Position numbers and translations under genes: made by a program
Source: Clostridium sp.
GTDB taxonomy: Bacteria; Bacillota; Clostridia; Clostridiales; Clostridiaceae
Direction: 5' to 3'
DNA length: 64,000 nt
Assembly (NCBI RefSeq): GCF_029267215.1
Contig: NZ_JARIDH010000081.1
Span: forward strand, 40,336 to 104,335
Notes under the pieces: model-generated
Told to the model about the DNA's origin: nothing
Databases searched by the model: none
Seen by the model: the letters and a program-made list of their open reading frames with translations, nothing else
Shown: positions 57,287 to 64,000 of the stretch, piece after piece
How positions within the stretch are numbered: position 1 is the first letter of the stretch
Layout of the letters: the number at the start of each line of letters is the position of its first letter

Positions 57287-57916
57287 ATGGTTTTAAATGA
57301 ATTAAAAGCAAATGGAATAGTAGCTGTAGTTAGAGGAAAAAGTCATGAAGAAGCTAGAGGTTACATGGATGCTTGTTTAAAAGGTGGAATTAAATCATTA
57401 GAACTTACTTACACAATACCAAATGTATGTGAACTTATAAAGGAATATAGTTCAAATGAAGAGGCTTTAGTTGGAGTTGGAAGTGTTTTAAATGGTAAAA
57501 TGGCTTCTGATGCTATTTTAGCAGGAGCAAAATATGTTGTAAGTCCAGGATATAGCGAAGAAGTAAATAAGGTTTGTAAAGAGATGGAGGTTCTTTATTT
57601 ACCAGGATGTATGACAGTAAGCGAGATAATGAAAGCTATTGATACTGACAATAAAATGATTAAGTTATTCCCAGCAGAAGTGTTTGGAGCAAAATATATA
57701 AAGGCAATAAAGGCACCAATTCCTAATGTTGAAATAATGCCAACAGGTGGAGTTTCAGTAGATAATATTGAGGAATGGTTTGAAAATGGAGTTTCTTGTG
57801 TAGGAGTTGGAGGATCTTTATTTAAGGGTTCACTTGAAGATATAGAAAACACTGCTAGAACTTTTGTAGAGAAAATAGAAAAAATTAAAGCTAAAACTTT
57901 AGTTTGTGTGAAATAG
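57287..57916 (+). CDS. kdgA: KDPG aldolase
   Basis: Splits 2-keto-3-deoxy-6-phosphogluconate into pyruvate and glyceraldehyde 3-phosphate. 209 residues of the class I TIM-barrel aldolase. AVVRGKSHEEA, LELTYTIP with the catalytic Glu, SPGYSEEV and the Schiff-base lysine Lys126 in KLFPAE are all present, and MPTGGVS closes the phosphate site. Start at 57287 after GGGAGG; a longer frame overlaps uxuB and is rejected. Confidence 0.93.
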   Translation: MVLNELKANGIVAVVRGKSHEEARGYMDACLKGGIKSLELTYTIPNVCELIKEYSSNEEALVGVGSVLNGKMASDAILAGAKYVVSPGYSEEVNKVCKEMEVLYLPGCMTVSEIMKAIDTDNKMIKLFPAEVFGAKYIKAIKAPIPNVEIMPTGGVSVDNIEEWFENGVSCVGVGGSLFKGSLEDIENTARTFVEKIEKIKAKTLVCVK

Positions 57917-57947
57917 AAAAAGTTTTGGTTTAAAAATTTTTGAGAAA

Positions 57948-57961
57948 ACTAGTATACTAGT
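57948..57961 (+). promoter_or_regulatory. Operator before uxuA
   Basis: ACTAGTATACTAGT is a perfect 14-bp palindrome, the best copy of the operator set, with TAGTAT again available as -10. It lies 54 bp before the uxuA start. Confidence 0.7.
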
Positions 57962-58014
57962 ATTTTAATTTCTTTTAAGTAAATTTTAAAAATAGTAATT
58001 AAGGAGGAAAAACT

Positions 58015-59067
58015 ATGGAAATGACATTCAGATGGTATGGAAAAGATGATCCAGTTAAAATTGAATACATCAAGCAAATACCAGGAATGAAAGGAATAGT
58101 TACGGCTATATATGATATTCCAGTTGGAGAAGTTTGGCCGTTAGATAGAATTTTAGAATTAAAGAGAGAAATAGAAAGTCATGGATTAAAGCTTTCTGTA
58201 ATAGAAAGTGTACCAGTACATGAGGATATAAAACTTGGTTTACCAAGTAGAGATAAGTATATAGATAATTATATACAAACAATTAGAAACTTAGCAGAGG
58301 CTGGTGTAGATACTATATGTTATAACTTTATGCCAGTATTTGATTGGACAAGATCTGATTTAAATTATGAGTTAGAAGATGGTTCAACTTGTTTAATATA
58401 TGATGAAGAGCAAGTTAAAAAGATGGATCCTGCTTTAGGTGAATTAGAATTACCAGGTTGGGACACTTCTTATGGAGAAGGCGGTCTTAAAGGATTATTA
58501 GAACAATATAAAGATATAGATTCAGAGGTATTATGGAGCAATTTAAATTACTTTATCCAAAGAATAATGAAGGTTGCAGATGAAGTGAGAATGAAAATGG
58601 CAATACATCCAGATGATCCACCATGGGGAATATTTGGACTTCCAAGAATCATAACTAATTTTGAAAACTTAAAGAGATTTATAGATTTATATGATAGTCC
58701 TTATCATGGAATTACATTATGTACAGGCTCTTTAGGATGTACAAAAGTTAATGATATGGTTGAAATGATTAATTACTTTGGTAAAGAAAGAAACAGAATA
58801 CACTTTGCTCATCTTAGAAACGTAAAAATAACAGGAGATAGTAGTTTTAATGAAGTAGCTCATTTATCAGAGTCAGGATCTTTAGACTTTTATGAAATTG
58901 TTAAAGCTTACTGTGATTATGATTTTCAAGGTCCTTACAGACCAGATCATGGAAGAATGATATGGGGAGAAACTGGTAGACCAGGATATGGATTATATGA
59001 TAGAGCTTTAGGTGCAGTTTATATTAATGGCTTAATAGAAGCAATTAAAAAGAGTAAGAATAATTAA
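58015..59067 (+). CDS. uxuA: Mannonate dehydratase
   Basis: Converts D-mannonate to 2-keto-3-deoxygluconate. 350 residues; [12 protein letters not shown] at the N terminus, [32 protein letters not shown] and [11 protein letters not shown] are hallmark segments of UxuA, with the metal and catalytic residues His198 region, Cys and Asp in place. Strong site AAGGAGG. The GntR-type operator upstream puts it in the same regulon, and uxaC follows at 17 bp. Confidence 0.95.
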   Translation: MEMTFRWYGKDDPVKIEYIKQIPGMKGIVTAIYDIPVGEVWPLDRILELKREIESHGLKLSVIESVPVHEDIKLGLPSRDKYIDNYIQTIRNLAEAGVDTICYNFMPVFDWTRSDLNYELEDGSTCLIYDEEQVKKMDPALGELELPGWDTSYGEGGLKGLLEQYKDIDSEVLWSNLNYFIQRIMKVADEVRMKMAIHPDDPPWGIFGLPRIITNFENLKRFIDLYDSPYHGITLCTGSLGCTKVNDMVEMINYFGKERNRIHFAHLRNVKITGDSSFNEVAHLSESGSLDFYEIVKAYCDYDFQGPYRPDHGRMIWGETGRPGYGLYDRALGAVYINGLIEAIKKSKNN

Positions 59068-59084
59068 TTTCAAGGAGAGAAAAT

Positions 59085-60491
59085 ATGAAGAAATTTATGG
59101 ATAAAGACTTTTTATTAGAAAATGAAGTATCAAAAGTTTTATACCATAATTACGCTTCAAAAGTGCCAGTTTATGATTATCACTGTCACTTGGTTCCTAT
59201 GGAAATAGCCACAAATCATGAGTTTAAAAACTTAACAGAAATGTGGCTATACCATGACCACTATAAGTGGAGAGCTATGAGAAGCTTTGGTATAGATGAA
59301 AAATATATAACTGGAGATGCCAGTGATTATGATAAGTTTTATCAGTTTGCTAAAATGATGCCTTATTTAATAGGAAATCCTATTTATCATTGGTCACATC
59401 TAGAACTTAAAAGATTTTTTGGTATTGATGAAATATTAAGTGAAAAGACAGCTGAGATTATTTGGAATAAAGCTAATAAATCAATAAAAGAAAATAAATT
59501 AACCTCAAAGAAATTAATTGAAATGTCAAATGTAGTTTATATTGGAACTACTGATGATCCTATAGATGATTTAAAATATCATAAACAAATAAAAGAGGAT
59601 AAAACATTTAAATGTTCAGTTAATCCAAGCTTTAGACCAGAAAAAGCAATGAAGATAAAAAATGATGGATTTGTAGAATACATAAATAAATTATCAGAAG
59701 TAAGTAATATCTCTATTAAATCCTTTTATGATTTAATTAAGGCTTTAGAAGTTAGATTAGATTATTTTTATGAAAATGGATGTATGATTACTGATCATAG
59801 CTTAGAAAGAGTTGTTTTTTATAATTATTCATGTGAAGAAATTAACAATATATTTACTAAAGCATTAAATAATCATCATATAACGGATGAAGAGGCTTCA
59901 AAATATTCAATTGCATTATTAATTGCTCTTGGAAAAATGTATTCAGAAAGAAAAATGGTAATGCAACTTCACATAGGTGCCTTAAGAAATAACAATACAA
60001 GAATGTTTAATAAAGTGGGAGCAGATGCAGGCTTTGATAGTATTGATGATGGAGAAATAGCATATTCACTTTCAAAAATATTAAATGAGTTAGACAGAGA
60101 AGATAAACTTCCAAAGACAATTTTATATTGTTTAAATCCTAAAGATAATGAAGTTATTGGAACTATGATTGGTAATTTTCAAAATGGAGAGGTAGCTGGA
60201 AAAATTCAATTTGGATCAGGTTGGTGGTTTAATGACCAAAAAGATGGAATGGAAAGACAAATGATGGCCTTATCTCAGTTAGGTCTTATAAGTCAATTTG
60301 TGGGAATGGTAACTGATTCAAGAAGTTTTCTATCATATACAAGACATGAATATTTTAGAAGAATATTATGCAATTATTTAGGAAATTTAGTTGAAAGTGG
60401 ACAATATCCTTATGATGAAGAAATATTAGGGGAAATAACACAAAATATATGTTATTGGAATTGTGAAAGATATTTTAAAAAGATATTTTGA
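59085..60491 (+). CDS. uxaC: Glucuronate isomerase
   Basis: Isomerises D-glucuronate to D-fructuronate (or galacturonate to tagaturonate). 468 residues of the amidohydrolase-like fold. YDYHCHLVPMEIA carries the metal-binding His-x-His; MWLYHDHYKWRAMRSFGI, QLHIGALRNNN and VGMVTDSRSFLSY are UxaC signatures. It is the entry step of the pathway coded around it. Ribosome site AAGGAGAG. Last gene of the uxuA-uxaC pair before a cre-like site. Confidence 0.95.
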   Translation: MKKFMDKDFLLENEVSKVLYHNYASKVPVYDYHCHLVPMEIATNHEFKNLTEMWLYHDHYKWRAMRSFGIDEKYITGDASDYDKFYQFAKMMPYLIGNPIYHWSHLELKRFFGIDEILSEKTAEIIWNKANKSIKENKLTSKKLIEMSNVVYIGTTDDPIDDLKYHKQIKEDKTFKCSVNPSFRPEKAMKIKNDGFVEYINKLSEVSNISIKSFYDLIKALEVRLDYFYENGCMITDHSLERVVFYNYSCEEINNIFTKALNNHHITDEEASKYSIALLIALGKMYSERKMVMQLHIGALRNNNTRMFNKVGADAGFDSIDDGEIAYSLSKILNELDREDKLPKTILYCLNPKDNEVIGTMIGNFQNGEVAGKIQFGSGWWFNDQKDGMERQMMALSQLGLISQFVGMVTDSRSFLSYTRHEYFRRILCNYLGNLVESGQYPYDEEILGEITQNICYWNCERYFKKIF

Positions 60492-60513
60492 TATACACCC
60501 ATGCAAATAATGG

Positions 60514-60527
60514 TGTAAACGTATTTA
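60514..60527 (+). promoter_or_regulatory. Candidate cre site before the symporter gene
   Basis: TGTAAACGTATTTA matches the CcpA box at eight of ten fixed positions. It lies between uxaC and the symporter gene. Confidence 0.35.
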
Positions 60528-60564
60528 TATATTTTATATTAAATAAAATAGGGGGAAAAGGGAT

Positions 60565-61959
60565 ATGCTTCTTAACTTAATAAATAAAAAAGAAAAACAA
60601 GTTAAAGAATTTAATATGGGTGATAAGATAGGATATGCATTGGGAGATGTAGGATGTGGAACATTCTTTCAATTTGTAACAACATATTTAATGGTTTTTT
60701 ATACTGATGTATTAGGAATAAGTGCAGCGGCTGTAGGAACTCTTTTTATAGTAGCTAGAATATGGGATGCAATAAATGATCCTATAATGGGTGTTATTGT
60801 AGATAAAACTGGGACAAGTGAATATGGTAAATTTAGACCTTATTTAATTAGATTTGGTATTCCAATGCTTTTAGTAGGAATACTTGTATTTACTAAAATA
60901 CCAGGATTACCTGAAAATATGAAATTACCTTATGCATATATAACATATATTTTATTTGGTATGTTATATACGGCTGTTAATATTCCATATGGTTCATTAT
61001 CATCAGTTATGACAAGAAATCCAGAGGAAAGAACAGCATTATCTACTTTCAGAAGCATAGGTGGAATGATCTCAGGAATAATAGTAATGCTTTTTGTTCC
61101 AGGTTTAATTTATAAGGACAATGTAGCAACAGCAAATGGATTTTTAAAATGTGCTATTTTATTTGCCATAATATGTTCAATATGCTTTGTATATACATTT
61201 AGATTAACTAGAGAAAGAATAGTTACTGAAAAAAATTCTGAAAATAAATCAAATGTTAAGAATTCATTAAAGACATTATTGAAAAATAGAGCCTTTGTAG
61301 GAATTTCATTATCATCATTTGCTATGTGTGCAAGTATGTTTATTACAATTGGATTAAATGCATATTTATTTAAAGAGTATTTTAAGAATACAAATTTAAT
61401 TGCAGTTAGTGGAATGGCTTCAATGTTACCTGCATTAATTGTTATTCCATTCATAGGAAAATTAGTTAAGAAATTTGGTAAAAAAGAAGTGGCCTGTGCT
61501 GGAACTTTGTTATCTGCTTTGGTTTATGGATTTTTATTCATTTCTCCAATAACTAATCCATATGTTTATATTGGATTTACAATGACTGCAGGAATAGGAA
61601 ATGGTATTGTAAGTGCTTTAACATGGGCATTGATTGCAGATGCTATTGATTATCAAGAATATATTAGTGGTGAAAGAAATGAAGGAACAGTATATTCAAC
61701 ATATTCATTATTTAGAAAATTATCTCAAGCTATTTCAGGTGGGATTGGAGGATTTGCTCTTGGACTTTTAGGATATGAGGCAGGAGCAGTGCAACAAGCT
61801 GAATCAGTTGGAGTTGGAATTAAAAATATAATTTGTGGAACTAACTTTGTTGGATTAACAATATCATTATTATCACTTATGTTTATATTTAACTTATCTA
61901 AAAAGAAAGTTGAAGAAGTTAATGAAACTTTAAATAGCAGAAAAGTAAATGTAGTTTAA
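60565..61959 (+). CDS. GPH family sugar:cation symporter
   Basis: A twelve-helix importer (464 residues) of the glycoside-pentoside-hexuronide family. GYALGDVGCGTFFQFVTTYL, RIWDAINDPIMGVIVD and GTSEYGKFRPYL are the family signatures, with ALIADAIDYQEYISGERNEG in the second half. Members include glucuronide and melibiose carriers. Place in the hexuronate locus suggests uptake of glucuronides for the GH2 enzyme. Ribosome site GGGGGAAAAGG. Confidence 0.9.
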   Translation: MLLNLINKKEKQVKEFNMGDKIGYALGDVGCGTFFQFVTTYLMVFYTDVLGISAAAVGTLFIVARIWDAINDPIMGVIVDKTGTSEYGKFRPYLIRFGIPMLLVGILVFTKIPGLPENMKLPYAYITYILFGMLYTAVNIPYGSLSSVMTRNPEERTALSTFRSIGGMISGIIVMLFVPGLIYKDNVATANGFLKCAILFAIICSICFVYTFRLTRERIVTEKNSENKSNVKNSLKTLLKNRAFVGISLSSFAMCASMFITIGLNAYLFKEYFKNTNLIAVSGMASMLPALIVIPFIGKLVKKFGKKEVACAGTLLSALVYGFLFISPITNPYVYIGFTMTAGIGNGIVSALTWALIADAIDYQEYISGERNEGTVYSTYSLFRKLSQAISGGIGGFALGLLGYEAGAVQQAESVGVGIKNIICGTNFVGLTISLLSLMFIFNLSKKKVEEVNETLNSRKVNVV

Positions 61960-61979
61960 AAATAAATTTAAAAAATTTA

Positions 61980-62025
61980 AATAAGTTGATGTATTACATA
62001 TATAAATGTAATATATCAACTTATT
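61980..62025 (+). other. Long hairpin between symporter and GH3 genes
   Basis: AATAAGTTGATGTATTACAT pairs with ATGTAATATATCAACTTATT (one mismatch), six-base loop, no T run. It could be an RNA-processing or stability element within an operon rather than a terminator. Confidence 0.6.
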
Positions 62026-62048
62026 AATAAATATTGGAGGAAATAGTA

Positions 62049-63818
62049 ATGACAAATTTAAAAGTTAAACCATATAATTTAGATGATGAAGCTATAAGAT
62101 GGGTAGAAGATACAATTTCAAATATGTCTATAGAAGAAAAAATTGGACAATTATTTGTTAATATGGGGGCTAGCCGTGAAGAAGAATATTTAAAGAGTGT
62201 TTTAGATAATTATCATATAGGAGCCGTTCGTTATAACCCTGCTAAGGCAGAAGAAGTATATGACCAAAATAGAATTTTACAAGAAAACAGTAAGATACCT
62301 TTATTAATTGCAGCTAATACAGAGGCTGGTGGAAATGGAGCTTGTACAGATGGAACTTATGTTGGTAACCAAGTTAAAATAGGAGCAACAAATGATCCAA
62401 AGTATGCTTATGAAATGGGGCGTATTTCAGGAGTTGAGGCAGCTTCCATAGGATGTAACTGGAGCTTTGCCCCTGTTGTTGATATAAATATGAACTGGAG
62501 AAATCCTATAATATCAAGTCGTTGTTATTCTCAATATGCAGATGAGGTATTAAATTTTTCATTAGAATATATGAGAGGAATAATGGAAAGTGGAATTATG
62601 CCAGCTGCTAAGCATTTCCCAGGAGATGGTGTGGATGAAAGAGATCAACACTTATCCTTTGCTCCAAATACTTTATCTACTAAAGAATGGGATGAAACTT
62701 TTGGAAAAGTTTATTCAGGATTAATAGAGGCTGGTCTTCCGTCAATAATGGCTGGACATATTGCTTTACCACAATACGTAAAAGAATTTAATAAGGAAGC
62801 TACAATTGAAGAATTAAATATGCCTGCGACATTAAGTAAATACATAATAACAGACTTACTTAAAGGTAAAATGAATTTTAATGGATTAGTAGTAACAGAT
62901 GCTTCTCATATGGTTGCTATGACTTCAGCTATGAAACGTAGTGAAATGATACCACAGGCAATTTCAGCAGGATGTGATTTATTCTTATTCTTTAATGATC
63001 CAGATGAAGATTTTAAATGGATGATGGAAGGATATGAAAAAGGAATTATAACAGAAGAAAGACTTCATGATGCATTAAGAAGAATTTTAGGGTTAAAAGC
63101 TAAGCTTGGATTACATAAAAAAGCTAAAACTGAAATAATGCAGCCAAAAGAAGAAGCAATGGCTAAAATAGGAATGGAAGAAAATAAAAAACCAGCATTA
63201 GAAATTGCTGATAATGGAATAACATTAGTAAAGAATAAACAAGATATATTCCCAATTTCTCCAGAAAAAACAAAGAGAGTATTATTAGTAAATGCTAAAG
63301 GGCATGATGGAGGATTTGGTAAGCTTATTACAGCTATGATGGGAGCTGGAAAAAGCCCAGTTCAAGTTGTTAAAGAATTATTAGAAAAGGAAGGCTTTCA
63401 GGTTGAAATTTACGAATCAGCAATAGAAAAAGCATTAAAATTACCACCAGAAGAAATGAAAAAAGAGCTTATGAATGCTTATGCTGGTAAAAGACCATTG
63501 TCAGAGTTAACTTCTAAGTATGATTTAATAATAAATTTTGCAGATGTAAATCCAAGTACAGATCAACGTCTTCAATGGTTAGCTAGTAAAGGAACTCCAG
63601 ATATTCCATTTTATGTACATGAAATACCTACAATATTTGTTTCATTACAATGCCCATTCCATTTAGCTGATGTTCCTCAAGTTAGAACTTATATAAATGC
63701 TTATGATTCTAAAGAGTTTACTCTTAAAATCTTAGTTGAAAAAATGATGGGACGTTCAGAATTTAAAGGAATAAATTCTGTAGATGCATTCTGTGGATTA
63801 GAAGATACTAGATATTAA
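62049..63818 (+). CDS. Glycoside hydrolase family 3, NagZ-like beta-N-acetylhexosaminidase
   Basis: A 589-residue exo-enzyme without signal peptide. The barrel (about 25-370) has KHFPGDG (188-194) followed by Asp199-Gln-His201, the loop dyad unique to the N-acetylhexosaminidase branch (usual form D-S/T-H), and the nucleophile Asp284 in VVTDASHM. A second alpha/beta domain follows, as in the two-domain Gram-positive NagZ. The substrate may be a GlcNAc-containing oligosaccharide; GH3 enzymes with this loop can also be phosphorylases. The ATG at 62049 has GGAGGAAAT before it. Confidence 0.82.
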   Translation: MTNLKVKPYNLDDEAIRWVEDTISNMSIEEKIGQLFVNMGASREEEYLKSVLDNYHIGAVRYNPAKAEEVYDQNRILQENSKIPLLIAANTEAGGNGACTDGTYVGNQVKIGATNDPKYAYEMGRISGVEAASIGCNWSFAPVVDINMNWRNPIISSRCYSQYADEVLNFSLEYMRGIMESGIMPAAKHFPGDGVDERDQHLSFAPNTLSTKEWDETFGKVYSGLIEAGLPSIMAGHIALPQYVKEFNKEATIEELNMPATLSKYIITDLLKGKMNFNGLVVTDASHMVAMTSAMKRSEMIPQAISAGCDLFLFFNDPDEDFKWMMEGYEKGIITEERLHDALRRILGLKAKLGLHKKAKTEIMQPKEEAMAKIGMEENKKPALEIADNGITLVKNKQDIFPISPEKTKRVLLVNAKGHDGGFGKLITAMMGAGKSPVQVVKELLEKEGFQVEIYESAIEKALKLPPEEMKKELMNAYAGKRPLSELTSKYDLIINFADVNPSTDQRLQWLASKGTPDIPFYVHEIPTIFVSLQCPFHLADVPQVRTYINAYDSKEFTLKILVEKMMGRSEFKGINSVDAFCGLEDTRY

Positions 63819-63834
63819 TCAAAGTTAAAGTTTG

Positions 63835-64000
63835 GTTTTGTTTTAAGAGAGTGTTGATTTTAGCTATCCCTTAAGACCTACTTAATTGCGCAGAGAGTTT
63901 CTATTGAATATTCCAGAATAATAGCTAAAGCGAAGAAACTCCCGTTGGTCAAACAACTTCGCTTCTTAACGCTATTATTCTTCCATATTCAATGAAACTC
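63835..64000 (-). repeat. 227-bp palindromic element, cut by the window end
   Basis: Reverse orientation. From GTTTTAAGAGAGTGTTGATT through CTTCGCTTCTTAACGCTA to the inner arm ATTCAATGAAACTC it follows the intact copies; the last 60 bp lie beyond the window. It directly follows the GH3 gene. Confidence 0.9.

Overview
The window is about 70 per cent AT or more, densely coded, with strong GGAGG-type ribosome binding sites and frequent TTG/GTG starts. Several products look typical of Clostridium perfringens: a CBAH-like bile salt hydrolase, an IPKTG-anchored surface protein, an alanine-specific T-box operon and a hexuronate locus. The best guess is the chromosome of C. perfringens or a close relative; this is inference from content, not from a database match. 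I saw no rRNA, tRNA, CRISPR array, prophage or origin.

Layout. 0-10 kb: Cache/GHKL sensor kinase, cell-wall-anchored protein with sixteen 10-residue repeats, NatAB-like ABC exporter, bile salt hydrolase, then a T-box leader (specifier GCA, alanine) ahead of an Lrp-type regulator and an aminotransferase (alaR-alaT-like). 10-20.6 kb: housekeeping singletons (acetyltransferase, AlaX-type tRNA editing protein, glycosyltransferase, AI-2E-family permease, Cof phosphatase) and a MerR regulator facing a MATE pump through a classic 19-bp-spacer promoter. 20.9-32.2 kb: a defence island made of a type I restriction-modification system (hsdR, hsdM, hsdS) and a complete type II CBASS operon (CD-NTase, E1/E2 Cap2, JAMM peptidase Cap3, TM-SAVED effector). 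It ends in a relic of an hsdS 3' end, a perfect 26-bp-arm palindrome and a decayed IS3-family element. 32.8-48.7 kb: HAD phosphatase, XRE regulator, kelch lipoprotein, CstA-like permease, MacB-type ABC transporter, a Vitreoscilla-type globin, an LD-carboxypeptidase, a broken Old Yellow Enzyme gene, catalase-peroxidase KatG and a small membrane protein. 48.8-63.8 kb: AraC regulator and a hexuronate locus: GH2, HAD protein, KDG kinase, GntR repressor, mannonate oxidoreductase, KDPG aldolase, mannonate dehydratase, glucuronate isomerase, GPH symporter and GH3.

How the genes work together. The hexuronate genes give an unbroken route from glucuronate through fructuronate, mannonate, KDG and KDPG to pyruvate and glyceraldehyde 3-phosphate. 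Four near-identical palindromes (CTAGTATACTAG type) lie at promoters in this locus, two of them exactly over the -10 box, and are the likely GntR operators. In the CBASS operon the genes overlap or abut, so they are likely one transcript; the CD-NTase ends in the small residues expected of a Cap2 conjugation substrate.

The main unexplained structure is a 227-bp long-palindrome element. Two intact copies, one cut by the window end and several deleted copies are scattered between genes. A second signal is a pair of intergenic segments able to form the same H-type pseudoknot.
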